From positions 100,369,642-100,433,641 of the forward strand of contig CM049306.1 of the NCBI GenBank assembly GCA_026874595.1: a DNA stretch of 64,000 bases. Direction: 5' to 3'. The position numbers and the translations under genes were made by a program. The notes under the pieces are model-generated. The model saw only the letters and a list, made by a program, of their open reading frames with translations, was not told where the DNA came from and did no database searches. Origin of the DNA: Sipunculus nudus (taxonomy: Eukaryota > Annelida > Sipuncula > Golfingiida > Sipunculidae). Positions 25,090 to 35,222 of this stretch are shown piece after piece; position 1 is the stretch's first letter, and each line of letters opens with the position of its first letter.

Positions 25090-25650
25090 AAACATATCAC
25101 ACAGTGATGAAGGACTCGAATCCGGACTCGGGACTCGAGGCCGGGCTCGAGTCCATCACTTTTTCAAATACTCGGACTCAGACTTGGACTCGATGGTCCT
25201 CCAATCGGACTTGAACTCTGAGGTCAAGACACGAGATACCATAACCAGTCCATCTCGAGCAGAATAATGAGGTTCCGCCTATCCTGACGACAGTATACTG
25301 GAAGACGTACCCCAAATAATTAGAATTTTTACAAACTACTTACAAATTTTTCAAACACAATTAAACTGGCCCAGACTGAATTACCTCCAGATTATAAAAT
25401 TGGATAAACATACTTTATCATTAAACTCAAAATTGCAGGCATGCATGGTCTATCAAGAAAATACATAATTATCCCAGATTTCCATTTTATTTTCTATAAA
25501 TATATTTGTTATTGGACTCCGAATGACTCGGTTTCGAAAGACGCGGACTCGATGAAGCTGGACTTGGACCTGAACCTAAGGGACTCAGTCTTGGATTTGG
25601 ACTCGGCAAGCCTTGACTCGGATTTGCATTTGGACTCGGGTAGTATGGAC
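25090..25650. repeat. Dispersed GACTCG-type repeat
   Basis: Irregular clusters of GGACTCGAATCCGGACTC, GACTCGAGGCC and TTGGACTCGG at 25110-25260 and 25515-25645. These are divergent relatives of the 21-bp minisatellite at 13003. The 91-codon plus-strand frame through it (25441-25716) reads as degenerate LDSDL repeats and is probably not a protein. Confidence 0.5.
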
Positions 25651-26774
25651 ACGACTACAACTCTGATATCATACGAGTATTTCCATACCCCTAATACCTT
25701 AAATACCGTGGTATAAAAGTATACTCGGATTTGGTACGATACTTATATTTAATGTATCACCTAACGCCAACGACCAGAAAATAAAAATATATTTTGTTGC
25801 ATGTGATTGATATTATCTAAAACGCACGCGATATGAACGGATATTCTCATTTTTTTTTGTTTGTTTCAAATATTTAGATGTTCCCTTTCAGTTTTGCTAA
25901 TAAGGCCCCGAGTCTAATGCATGGGAATATGCTTGTTGCTTGGACTAAGGTATCCGTTTCATAGGAATAAAACTTATTAATTCGAACGTATTTGTGCATG
26001 CAGTGCCTTTTTACTGGCCCAGTTGCTGTATGAAAGGTTAACAAAACAAAAAATTAAATGGGCATTTTATCCAGAAAGTTTTAAATGACTTTGTCAATCA
26101 CTCAATTAGTATTATTTTATATAAAAGTAAGTAACTTACCTGTCTTCTCCATATCGCTGACTGAAGTACGTACATTAGGAACTGTTACTCTTAAGGTTTG
26201 CAGGACTTTGTACTTTATATACGCCACTATTCAGTATTTATTATATCTAAACTTCAGCTTAAATTGTCAAGTGTACTGTGTGAATGGCCAATCAGTCATC
26301 GACAAGCTGACAGGTATGTATGCGCTAAACAGGTATAACTTTTACCTGATTAACTGAAATAGCACATCTTGCCTCCGGTGAATTATTTCATCTTGTTAAT
26401 ATAAACAAACATATATAAGGTCCGATTGGATATTTATATATCCAAATGTTATATATATATCTCTATCTAGGACACATTAACATGCATCCGTGCCAACTGT
26501 TTAAGCTTTATACCGAACACTCTATCCTACACTTAACTGACTGACTGAGTTGAAGAAGCCTTGTTGTTGTTATTGCCAGATATATATATACATATGCTAC
26601 TAAAGAAATTTCAAGAATATCTCTCCACATTGTTCACCTCCATCTGTCACTATGGGGTTACAGGCTTACATCTTACAAATATCGCATTATTGTAAAAATA
26701 TACTCTGCAGTATACATGTACACATTCGATAAAAATGAGAGAATTATATTATTCTCATATAAGTGAATATACAT
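25651..26774. other. Noncoding spacer
   Basis: AT-rich DNA. One short candidate exon is listed separately at 26140-26152. Otherwise nothing is recognised. Confidence 0.4.
26140..26152 (-). CDS. Possible very short first coding exon
   Basis: On the minus strand GATATGG starts Met-Glu-Lys-Thr and is cut by an ideal donor, ACAG/GTAAGT, after 13 bases (phase 1). Only the start context and the donor support it. No partner exon was found, so chance is a serious alternative. Confidence 0.15.
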
Positions 26775-26830
26775 TGTTACGGGGTGAAATCAAAGCGGAC
26801 CGAACTGTCTCGTTAGTGAAACACGTTCTC

Positions 26831-26884
26831 TAGCCAAGCGGATGGAACGCCGGACTTGTGCGCCACCGAAATGGGTTCGAATTC
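26831..26884 (+). promoter_or_regulatory. tRNA-like A and B boxes in TRIM LTR
   Basis: TAGCCAAGCGG (26831-26841) matches the A-box pattern TRGCNNARNGG at every position. GGTTCGAATTC (26874-26884) matches the B box GGTTCGANTCC with one mismatch, 32 bases downstream, a normal tRNA spacing. A D-arm and a T-arm can be drawn, but I could not pair an acceptor stem, so this is a tRNA-derived promoter and not a tRNA gene. Confidence 0.65.
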
Positions 26885-26932
26885 CGGATCCGCCCGATAT
26901 TTTCCCCTGAGAAATTTGTCTTCTTAACAAAA

Positions 26933-26950
26933 TGGGGTCTCGTCCAACGT
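26933..26950 (+). other. Primer-binding site, tRNA-Pro type (TRIM copy A)
   Basis: TGGGGTCTCGTCCAACGT differs at a few positions from TGGGGGCTCGTCCGGGAT, the well-known tRNA-Pro site of murine leukaemia virus. It stands just inside the left LTR, where a primer site is expected. Confidence 0.55.
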
Positions 26951-27187
26951 GACGGTAAACTTTGTGGCCCAGGGAATAAGCTCACCAAAGTGTGACTCCT
27001 GGAATTATTAGTCTGGTTCTGATAACAGAACGCTCATTAGAGGTGGTGTGTTACGGGGTGACATCAAAGCGGACCGAACTGTCTCGCTAGTGAAGCATGT
27101 TGGAACGCCAGACATGTGCGCCATCGACATGGGTTCGAATCCTAGATCAGCCCGATATTTTCCCCTGAACAATTTGTCTTCGTAACA

Positions 27188-27770
27188 AAACATGCTTACA
27201 CGGCAATACAAAACCATATTTAATATTCGACTTGTAACTCATATGTTCATATGAGCATATAAAAACGCAACAAAAAAGTAAATATATGAAAATAACTGTA
27301 TCAATGCAAACACCTGCGTAATATAAATTAAGTTGTTTAAAAAAAATTACAATATTGCTCTTAAAAGTACACTGGATGTGGTCGGACACGGGTCCTCTGG
27401 GGCCCCGCATTTCTGGTAAGGCTGGAGTAGTTTACACATGGGTAAAGTGTTTAGTTTGTAGTTTAAAAATATGAAAAACAGAAACAGTTATTTATCAATA
27501 GGCTTGAGGGAACAAAAATCCTATCGGTTCAAATCATACTCAAGAAGAAATGATTGAAATATTATGTGCAATATAAAATTACCGATTTTACTCTGGCGGC
27601 GATATTTGATTTTGGACAGGTCTGTAATTCAATAGGGATGGACTCCTCATAAACACCAATCAAACCTGTCAATCTGATAAAGATTAAAGGGCATTCTGTT
27701 CGTGAAAATGTGTGAGACAGAAAATCTGTTTTTCATATACATCCTATCATTTAGTATCATAGTGTTGTTA
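27188..27770. other. Noncoding spacer
   Basis: AT-rich DNA between TRIM copy A and the large LTR element. Nothing recognised. Confidence 0.4.
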
Positions 27771-27774
27771 GTAT

Positions 27775-28563
27775 TGTTACGGAACCTAATATCAACATAT
27801 CACGTAGTCGTGACACACATAAATTTTGTAATGGAGAAAAAAAATCAGATTCTGTAACACTTGGCAGAGTGAAATGTCCAGGGGAATGTATAAAGAAGTC
27901 AGGGTTTTTTTTTGTTAACAAATAATTAGAATTTATTCTTAAAAAATTCCTAACATTACAATACACTAAATCAATACAATTACACAGTATAACAACAGTA
28001 CAACTGTAAATCAATACAAGTATATAAATAAAATGTACAGTACCTGGATACCACCCCTGTCACGGCGACAGCAAGTCCTTTATAACGTACAACCCAGATG
28101 AACAGTTAATATAAATCTTCTCAAAGAATAACAGTCCAGTTCATTCACAAAATTAATCCGTTGTAATCCCAAAGCAAACTGAAGACTATTTAAGATCCGT
28201 CACAAATTTAGAAGAAAATCTATAACTGCCGCACTTATCGGAAAAGGTCCACAACTGACTTACACGCTTCTGTGTCCGCTCGAATATTTCTCTCCTCTCT
28301 TTCTGCTCTTAAAAACAGCCCCTTTATATAACTTTTCAACTCAGGCCGAGAATTTTCCATTTCTCGAACAATCCAAAGAACCCAATAGTACACACGTTAC
28401 AGGAAACATCTAGAACAACATCACTGTGTTTTTACACATCAGGGTTCACAAGTGGGCCGACCCGGCTCGGCAAGGCGATGCTGTCATTGCAACGAGCTAT
28501 GCGTGCTACACGAACCAAATGTCAACAACACATGGAACATTCCTGCATATAGACATCTGTAAC
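27775..28563 (-). repeat. 3' LTR
   Basis: Direct repeat of 34038-34819, starting TGTTACGGAACCTAATATC on the plus strand. It contains an extra ~25 bases near 27878-27900 relative to the 5' LTR. TTTATATA (28323-28330) is a TATA box in the sense orientation. The outermost base at the inner end is changed (GTAAC-T). Confidence 0.9.
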
Positions 28564-28564
28564 T

Positions 28565-28581
28565 CCCCCCCCCCCCCCCCC
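28565..28581 (-). other. Polypurine tract (G17 in sense)
   Basis: Seventeen C on the plus strand, reading G17 in the element's sense, abut the inner boundary of the 3' LTR, where plus-strand priming occurs in LTR elements. The preceding bases are GGAGGTT in sense. Confidence 0.7.
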
Positions 28582-28594
28582 AACCTCCTGTAAG

Positions 28595-28629
28595 AAAAAA
28601 GAAAGTTTTCTCGGAAAACTTTCTTTTTT
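28595..28629 (-). other. Perfect 16-bp hairpin upstream of the polypurine tract
   Basis: AAAAAAGAAAGTTTTC (28595-28610), loop TCG, GAAAACTTTCTTTTTT (28614-28629). All 16 pairs match. It sits between the pol stop codon (28698) and the polypurine tract, that is in the 3' untranslated part of the element. Confidence 0.8.
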
Positions 28630-28697
28630 GCAATCACAATCACTAAACTTTTAAAACATCTAAAAATCATCTTATTTTCAACATGACATAAACATCT

Positions 28698-29516
28698 CTA
28701 TAAGCAATCAGCAAGTATATTGTCTTTACCTTTAATGTGTCTGATTTCAAGATTGTAATCCTGTAGGAACAAACTCCATCTCAACAGTCTTTGATTTTTA
28801 CACTTCAACTTGTTCATAAACGTGGGGGGATAGTGATCACTGAAGACAATGATAGGCTTTACTGATGAACTCACATAAACTTCAAAATGTTGCAATGCCA
28901 AAATTAAAGCCAAAATTTCTTTTTCAATAGTGGAGTAGTTTTTCTGGTTTGCATTAAACTTTCTTGAGAAATAACAAATTGGATGATCTACGCCACCATT
29001 GCATTCTTGTAACAACACAGCACCAGCAGCAGTATCACTAGCATCTACAGCTAACTTAAAAGGTACAGAAAAGTCTGGATCTGCTAAAACTGGTGAACTT
29101 TGCAGAATTGCTTTCACATTCTGAAATGCATTTTCACACTGAACAGTCCATACAAACTTTTGTTTCTTCCTTAACAAATTAGTCAAAGCAACAGCAGAAA
29201 AATTTGGACAAAACTTCCTGTAGTACCCGACCATACCAAGAAAACACATTATTTGCTTTTTGTTTTCTGGTCTAGGAAATGCAGAAATAGCACTTCTTTT
29301 AGCATCAACAGGTTTTACTCGACCCTGCCCTACAATATGACCCAAAAATGTTACTTGTGCATGACAAAACTCAGATTTTACCAAATTGACGGTCAAACAT
29401 GCTTCACTGAGGGCGCGAAGAATTTGCAGATGTTTCTCCCAGGTACACCATAAGGTCCTCGCTGTACACGATAAGGTCATCAATATATGCGTCCCAGCCC
29501 TGAATGTCCTTAACAA
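28698..29516 (-). pseudogene. RT C-terminal and RNase H domain of the Ty3-like element
   Basis: The frame starts within the RT palm region, one frame off the upstream RT frame. It runs through the RT thumb/connection (GMVGYYRKFCPNFS) and then RNase H with LAVDASDTAAGAVLLQE, ALILALQHFE and VFSDHYPP, carrying the D, E and D catalytic positions. It ends in GKDNILADCL and a stop, where a longer Ty3 pol usually continues. Polypurine tract and LTR follow directly, so RNase H is the last pol domain. A frameshift near 29440 separates it from the YIDD-bearing part. Described only as found; not functional as it stands. Confidence 0.85.
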
Positions 29517-30090
29517 CCATATGGATGAGGCGCTGGAACGTGGCTGGCGAGTTCTTCATGCCCAACGGCAAAACTCTATACTGGTACAGTCCTTGCAGCT
29601 TCACAAATGCGGACACTTCTTTCGCTCGTTCTGTCAGCGGAACTTGCCAGAATCCTTTTAGCAAATCAAACTTGGAGACATATCTGGAGCTACCGACTCT
29701 ATCAATACAATAATCGATCCTCGGAATCGGGAACGGTACCGTCTTAATGACAGAGTTCCGTTTTCGATAATCTGTGCACATACGGTAACTTCTACCAGGT
29801 TTTGGCACAAGAATACATGGTGAACTCCGGTTACTGTTACTAGGTTCAATAAAATCATTGTCTAGCAAATACTGAACCTCATCTTGTAGATACCTTTGCA
29901 TTTCTGGATTCAGTCTATAAGGATGTAGCTTGACCGCGCTTGCCTCGCTAACATCGACGTTATGGCACAATATGTTAGTTCGCGTTGGAGTGTCACTAAA
30001 CAATCGTTCATAATTCCGCAGCAGGTTCTTGAGGTCTTGTTGTTGTTGTACGGTAAGGTGTGACAGTTTGGCATCAAGGTTGTTAAGCAC
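29404..30090 (-). pseudogene. Reverse transcriptase domain of the Ty3-like element
   Basis: 228 codons. The order of motifs is LLDNDFIEPSNSNRSSPCIL, MCTDYRKRN, FDLLKGFWQVPL, LPLGMKNSPATFQR and the catalytic AYIDDLIVYSE (YIDD at residues 202-205, about 29476-29487). This is the Ty3/gypsy type of RT. After SED the frame diverges from family sequence, consistent with a frameshift into the downstream frame. It lies directly after integrase, with overlap of neither domain. Confidence 0.9.
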
Positions 30091-30102
30091 GTCTGAGTTT
30101 TT

Positions 30103-31164
30103 TTATGGTACTGTACCACATTGAATGTCTACATCACCCTTACAATCAGTATCTACATTAACTGGGTCAGGGTTAGTTTTCACACAATTTACAGCAGTAA
30201 CATTATGTACAACATCTGATGTGCTTTTTCTGTCATAATATGATTTCAACAAGGCAAGGACCTTTTTACCAGGCTCAAACGTCCTACTTACAGTGCGCTT
30301 GTCATACTTTGTTTTCATTTTACTTTGTGCAAATTTTAGATTTGACTTTGCAATCTCATAAGCATTGTGTAGTTTGGTGCGAAAGTCTGAGACATACTGT
30401 AATAAACTAAGAGAATCAGGATTACCACACAAGAGTTTTTCTTTAAGCAGTTTTAATGGACCGCGCACTGAGTGTCCAAAAACTAGTTCAAAGGGACTGA
30501 AACCCAAGGACTCTTGAAAGGATTCTCTGACAGCAAACAGCAATAGGTGGATTCCTTAATCCCAGTCTTTCTGTGTGCCATAACAATAGGTCCTGATCAC
30601 GTTTTTAATGTCTGGTGAAAACGCTCGAGGGCGCCCTGACTTTCAGGATGGTATGGCGAAGAGCTGTACTGTTTTATACCGAGCTCAAGCATGACTTGCT
30701 GGAATAAGCCCCACATAAAATTAGACCCTTGGTCAGGATGGACGGATTTTGGTGATCCAAAAGTTGTTAAAAAACTTGGTCAGAACCTTGGCATCACTTT
30801 TGGCATTAATTTTACGCAATAGCATTGCTCCAGGGAACCCAGTAGATGCGCACATAATTGTCAGCAAGTATTCATGTTCAGATTTTGATTTGGCCAGTGG
30901 TCCAACACAATCAACGATAAACCTACTAAATGGTTCCTCGAAAGCAGGAATAGGCCTAAGTGGGGCTTTAGGGGGATTCTGATTGGGCTTGCCTACCATC
31001 TGGCATGTATGGCATGATTTACAATATTGTACAACATCTTTCCTGAGGTAAGGCCAATAGAAGTGTGTACTAACTTTCTGATAAGTGTTATTTATACCTA
31101 AATGGCCAGACAAAGGAGCCTCATGTGCCATGCTAAGAATTTTATTGCGAAAGCTTTTGGGCAT
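30103..31164 (-). pseudogene. Integrase, located upstream of RT, frameshifted
   Basis: The first frame (31164-30733) begins near the HHCC zinc domain, with HEAPLSGHLG and then YCKSCHTCQ. It continues with the catalytic core's first Asp in FIVDCVGPL. The second Asp (DQGSNF, about 30726-30734) and the Glu (ESQGALERFH, about 30620-30645) lie in another frame. The C-terminal part (30543-30103) has GFSPFELVFGHSVRGPL, typical of gypsy integrases. At least one frameshift and one further frame change break it. Position between protease and RT is the notable feature. Confidence 0.85.
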
Positions 31165-31427
31165 TACTATTTGATGTTTGATTGCCCACTTAATACAGCG
31201 CTTACATCAGGTGGTCGCCATTTACGCATTAGCACTCTAATTTTAACATAGAATCAAACTGGGTTCTGTGACAGTTCATCTTAAAAACTACCCAGGGAAA
31301 CAAACATGAAATATCAGGGTCCTTATGCTGTTTCGCGATAGGTTCTGATCTTGAAAATGCTGTATCATGTTCGGGCGAGTCGTTAGACGAGTCTCTAGTG
31401 ACTCCCAGATTGTTATTATCTGGACCA

Positions 31428-31787
31428 TTATCCACATATTTGTTTTCTTAGCCATAGATCTAGTAACAGCACATGAAGGGTACAAACGAGGAATTTCCTG
31501 TCTTTCAGGATCAGTGTCCTGATCAAGTGAAAACACACCATTAACAAGTGCATGTGCACCAGTAAAAGACCTTTTTTAGAAAATGGCAAAGTGTTTGCTA
31601 ACATGAGAGTCTGGCCTGAACCAGTGTCCCTCAAAATTCTAATAGGGGTATAGTCTGAAAAATCACTTGAAAGTGACACAAAAATATCATGTATGAATGG
31701 CTCAAATAACTCCATTTCAGAGTCAGGAGAGGAATCTGTTACCTCAGTTTCATCAAACAAAGAACTATCATTGATAGTGTCTGTCAT
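31428..31787 (-). pseudogene. Retropepsin-like aspartic protease
   Basis: The frame contains PIRILRDTGSGQTLM, with the catalytic DTG at residues 54-56 (about 31620-31628). This context matches retroelement aspartic proteases. After LPFS the frame stops looking like a protease, so a frameshift is probable. Upstream is an acidic Ser/Glu-rich spacer encoded by the tandemly repetitive stretch 31800-32060 (TCCTCGCAGGAGTC phrases). Confidence 0.75.
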
Positions 31788-31789
31788 AA

Positions 31790-32200
31790 ACTTTTTTTCA
31801 GAGTCATTAAAGGAATCTACATACTTATCACAATCAAACTCCTCATGGGAGTCAACAGAGGAATTTTCCTCAGCAGAAAGAAACTTCTGCTTGTCATAAG
31901 AGGACCTGGCCTCATTTGAAATACTCTCGCAAGAGTCATAAAAGGACTTAGCCTTATTTAAAGGATACTCCTCGCAGGAGTCTTGAAAGGACCTAGCCTT
32001 ATTAAATTCCTCGCAGGAATCAACTGAGGTTTTTACCCCGCAAGCACGTTGGCCTCCTTAGCATCAAACTCTTTTTTTTAGAGTCAATAAACGAGTTTTA
32101 CCCCTTATTTACATGAAAAGAGCATGGCTCTTGTACTATGCTATGCATAGATTTTGAAACAAAACCAGAAGGTTTGCTATTTGGTTTATTCGCAAGTTTG
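31790..32200 (-). other. Acidic linker with internal repeats between gag and protease
   Basis: Minus-strand coding of Asp/Ser/Glu-rich residues in several frames, with repeated CTCGCAGGAGTC-type units. It is interrupted and has no known domain. Confidence 0.5.
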
Positions 32201-32211
32201 CAGCAGTCAGA

Positions 32212-32244
32212 TATTAGATGACCTTCCTTTTTGCAGTAATTACA
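32212..32244 (-). other. CCHC zinc knuckle of gag
   Basis: CNYCKKEGHLISDC matches C-x2-C-x4-H-x4-C exactly, as in the nucleocapsid of Ty3/gypsy gag. It is out of frame with the gag frame ending at 32262, showing a frameshift between them. Confidence 0.8.
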
Positions 32245-32261
32245 TATTTCTTTGAAAATGA

Positions 32262-32823
32262 CTAGTCTTGGTTGCATTCAGAGACAGTGGACGTGGACTG
32301 AGGTGTAGAAATGGACTTTGCTGAACTACCAGGACTACTAGTACTTGGTGACTGCGCCTTATACTTCTTTTGACCATACTGATTTACATTCTTGTTTGTG
32401 AATGTCTGGTTTGATTTGCTAGGAAAGGACGTTTTATGTGTAAACGAATAATCATCAGCTAATTGAGCAGCAATTTCAAGTGTTTCCGGACTTTTCTCAT
32501 CAAGACAAGTTTTAACATCTGCGTTAATGCAGCCCTTATATTCTTCAAGCAAAATCAATTGGCGCAAATGGTCATAATCTTTCATTACATTTTTCAAAAC
32601 AACACCAGCGATCAAACAACTGCTCTTTTGTCCTAACAAATTCGACGTAGGTCTGTTCTTTGCGCTTTTCCCAATTGCTGACTTTCTGGCAGTTAGACTC
32701 CGGAACTAACTCATAACCTTTAAGGATTAACCGGTTTACCAAGTCATAGTCAGCAGCAGCTTCTACTGAAAGCTCTGTATAAATTTCCCTGGCCTTGTCA
32801 GTCAATAAACTTTGTAACAGCAT
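32262..32823 (-). pseudogene. Gag central/C-terminal region
   Basis: Two overlapping frames (32823-32572 and 32639-32262) carry the retrotransposon gag domain: LLTDKAREIYTELS, WEKRKEQTYVEFVR, LRQLILLEEYKGCI and LDEKSPETLEIAAQLADDYS. This helical arrangement resembles Ty3/gypsy gag of the SCAN/Arc-like type. A Ser/Thr-rich tail precedes the zinc knuckle. The overlap implies a frameshift near 32600. Confidence 0.75.
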
Positions 32824-33033
32824 AGTCCAATTTACCTTAGGCCATTTTAAATTTTCAGCTACTTTCCCAAAGTGTAAGAAATATTTATCAACTTCTTTTT
32901 CTTGAAAAGGTGGTACAAGTCTAATGTGTTTTGTAACATCAAAAACTGTAAGTTAGGGCAGCATGTAGAATATGTTCTAGTTTAAGTTTTTCTAACTCAA
33001 GTCGTTTAAACTCAATTTTTCTTTTTCTAGTCT

Positions 33034-33270
33034 TCATCTTTCTAACCGTTCTTCCCTATCTTCCCTATCTGTTTCCACTTCACTCTTTTCCATTAAGCCT
33101 TTGCTAACTAGATCTTGCATGATTTTGGCAATGATATCAGGCTTTCTCAAAGCTATTTTCACACTTTGCCCCAAATGTTGTCCCGATCGCAACAACTTTT
33201 CCTTTTTCAACTGTTCAAGTTGATCAGGGTCGGAATCCTCAAGAAATGTCTCAGGTTTGAAATCTGCCAT
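33034..33270 (-). CDS. Gag N-terminal segment, inner copy
   Basis: 78 codons starting MADFKPETFLEDSDPDQLEQ and including KPDIIAKIMQDLVSKGLMEK, followed by an Arg/Glu-rich stretch. A small N-terminal helical domain of this kind is common in gypsy gag proteins. It is the second copy of a 600-bp tandem duplication; the outer copy starts at 33870. This copy leads into the rest of gag. Confidence 0.65.
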   Translation of the reverse strand: MADFKPETFLEDSDPDQLEQLKKEKLLRSGQHLGQSVKIALRKPDIIAKIMQDLVSKGLMEKSEVETDREDREERLER

Positions 33271-33615
33271 GTTAAGATGTTATAAAAGGATTAACCGTTT
33301 TACCAGGTCATAGTCAGCAGCGGCTTCTACTGACAGCTCTGTATAAATTTCTCTGGCCTTGCCAGTCAATACACTTTGTAACAGCATAGTCCAATTTACC
33401 TTAAGCCATTTTTAAATTTTCAGCTACCTTCTCAAAGTGTAAGAAATGTTTATCAACCTCTTTTTCTTGAAAAGGTGTTACAAGTCTAATGTGTTAAGTA
33501 ATATCAAAACTGTGAGTTAGGGCAGCACTTAGACCATGTTCTAATTTTAGTTTTTCTAACTCCAGTCGTTTTAACTCAATTTCTTTTTCTTTTTCTAGTC
33601 TTCTCTTTCTAACCT

Positions 33616-33870
33616 TTATTGCATTACTAGCTTTTTTAATTCGAACTGCACAGCAAGGCTGTCGTTTTTTGGTGTTTCCACTTTACTATCTTCAATTAAA
33701 CCTTTGCTTACTAGATCCTGCATGGTTTTAGCAATGATATCAGGCTTTCTCAAAGCTTTTTTTTCACACTTAGCCTTAAGTGTTGTCCCAAACAACTGTT
33801 CCTTTGTCAACTGTTTAAGTTGGTCAGGGTCGGGATTGTCAACAAATGTCTCAGGTTTGAAATCTGCCAT
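33616..33870 (-). CDS. Gag N-terminal segment, outer copy
   Basis: 84 codons starting MADFKPETFVDNPDPDQLKQ and including KPDIIAKTMQDLVSKGLIED. It is the first gag start codon after the 5' LTR (about 165 bp downstream). The following 33288-33615 repeats the DNA of 32718-33040, so 5' gag is duplicated in tandem with a 600-bp period and this copy is cut off from the remaining gag. Confidence 0.65.
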   Translation of the reverse strand: MADFKPETFVDNPDPDQLKQLTKEQLFGTTLKAKCEKKALRKPDIIAKTMQDLVSKGLIEDSKVETPKNDSLAVQFELKKLVMQ

Positions 33871-34013
33871 GTTAAGATGTTAAAACAATAACAAAAAAAA
33901 CTGAGATAATTCCTGTAATAAATATATTGTAAACAATACGTAATCTTGTAAAAAAATGTATTGTAAACAATGTGTCTAGGTCAAGGCTTAATAAGTTTTC
34001 AAAACTATTAAGC

Positions 34014-34031
34014 ATCCTGGACGAGCCCCCA
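34014..34031 (-). other. Primer-binding site, tRNA-Pro
   Basis: In sense this reads TGGGGGCTCGTCCAGGAT. It differs by one base from the tRNA-Pro site TGGGGGCTCGTCCGGGAT of murine leukaemia virus. It begins six bases after the 5' LTR. Confidence 0.85.
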
Positions 34032-34037
34032 ATTTTA

Positions 34038-34819
34038 TGTTACGGAACCTTATATCAACAGATCACGTAGTCGTGACGAACATAAATTTTGTAATGGAGA
34101 AAAAAAGTCAGATTCTGTAACACTTGGCAGCGTGAAATGTCAGTGGTTTTTTGTTAACAAATAATTAGAATTTATTCTTTAAAAATTCCTAACATTACAA
34201 TACACTAAATCAATACAATTACACAGTATAACACAGTACAACAGTAAATCAATACGAGTATAAACATAAAGTGTACAGTACCTGGATATCACAACTGTCA
34301 CGGCGACAACAAGTCCTTCATAACGTACATCCCATATGAACAGTTCACATAAATCTTCTCAGAGAATAACATTCCAGTTCATTCACAAAATTAATCCGTT
34401 GTAATCCCGAAGTGAAGTTCTTGTTATAATCCCGAAAGCAAACTGAAGACTATATAAGATCCGTCACAAATTTAGAAGAAAAATCTATAACTGTAGCACT
34501 TATCGGAGAAGGTCCACAACTGAATTATACGCTTCTGTGTCCGCTGGAATATTTCTCTCCTCTTTTCTGCTCTAAAAAACAACCCCTTTATATAACTTTT
34601 CACCTCAAGCCGAGGACTTTCCATTGCTCGAACAATCCAAGGAACCCAATAGTACACAGGTTACAGAAAACATCTAGAACAACATCGCTGTAATTCTACA
34701 TATCACGTGGGCCGACCCGGCTCGGCCAGGCGATGCTATCATGGCAACGAGCTATGCGTGCTGCACGAACCAAATGTCAACAACACATGGAACATCCTTG
34801 CACATAGACATCTGTAACA
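34038..34819 (-). repeat. 5' LTR
   Basis: 782 bp, ending TGTTACGGAACC at 34038 and starting GTAACA at 34814-34819 on the plus strand. It contains a TATA box and an AATAAA signal (TTTATT at 34171-34176), in the right order for transcription leftwards. Confidence 0.9.
34587..34594 (-). promoter_or_regulatory. TATA box of the LTR promoter
   Basis: TTTATATA on the plus strand, TATATAAA in sense, in context AAGTTATATAAAGGGG. The same box is present in the 3' LTR and, as TATAAATAG, in the solo LTR at 51361. Confidence 0.6.
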
Positions 34820-34823
34820 GTAT

Positions 34824-35159
34824 GTTTTCTTTAAGACGTTAGAAACATGAGGTAATACCATAAATATTATTCAAGTACATCACCCGTTAAAATATACTGA
34901 TAATAATTTAGTTGCAAGAACCCAAGAAGTTTCTATTATTCGTACAATTAAAAGGAAAATTAGATAAAAAATTATAACAGATGTAACCCCAAGGTTAAAA
35001 AATAAGATAAATGAGATATTTAAATGTTTTTTTTAAATTGAAACAAAGTAGTGATATGTTTGCAAGTATGACCTTATATATATGGCTGAGACGACGTATC
35101 GATGACCAGAATGTAACAGAAATTCTCGATTTTATTCATGTATACAATGTGTGTGAGTG

Positions 35160-35222
<63 letters not shown>

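Larger units (their letters stand above)
26775..27187 (+). mobile_element. TRIM copy A: LTR-body-LTR, tRNA-like LTRs
   Basis: Two direct repeats, 26775-26929 and 27049-27187, start TGTTACGGGGTGA. They end TCTTCTTAACA and TCTTCGTAACA, and flank a 119-bp body. The body begins two or three bases after the left repeat with a primer-binding-like TGGGGTCTCGTCCAACG and ends with a purine tract (AGAGGTGGTG) directly before the right repeat. That is the minimal anatomy of an LTR retroelement. The LTRs carry tRNA-type A and B boxes. The right LTR has lost about 16 bases including the A box. No coding capacity. The outer duplication is not clear in this copy. Confidence 0.75.
27775..34819 (-). mobile_element. 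Ty3/gypsy LTR retrotransposon, Gmr1-like pol order, degenerate
   Basis: Two LTRs (27775-28563 and 34038-34819) with TGTTAC...GTAACA ends enclose minus-strand gag, CCHC knuckle, aspartic protease, integrase, reverse transcriptase and RNase H. The flanks carry GTAT on both sides (27771-27774 and 34820-34823); a 5-bp AGTAT reading is also possible. A tRNA-Pro primer site follows the 5' LTR, and a purine tract precedes the 3' LTR. Integrase lies upstream of reverse transcriptase, as in the Gmr1 clade and in Ty1/copia, whereas RT and RNase H motifs are Ty3-like. There are multiple frameshifts, and the LTRs differ by substitutions and a ~25-bp indel, so the copy is old and non-functional as it stands. 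Confidence 0.9.
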
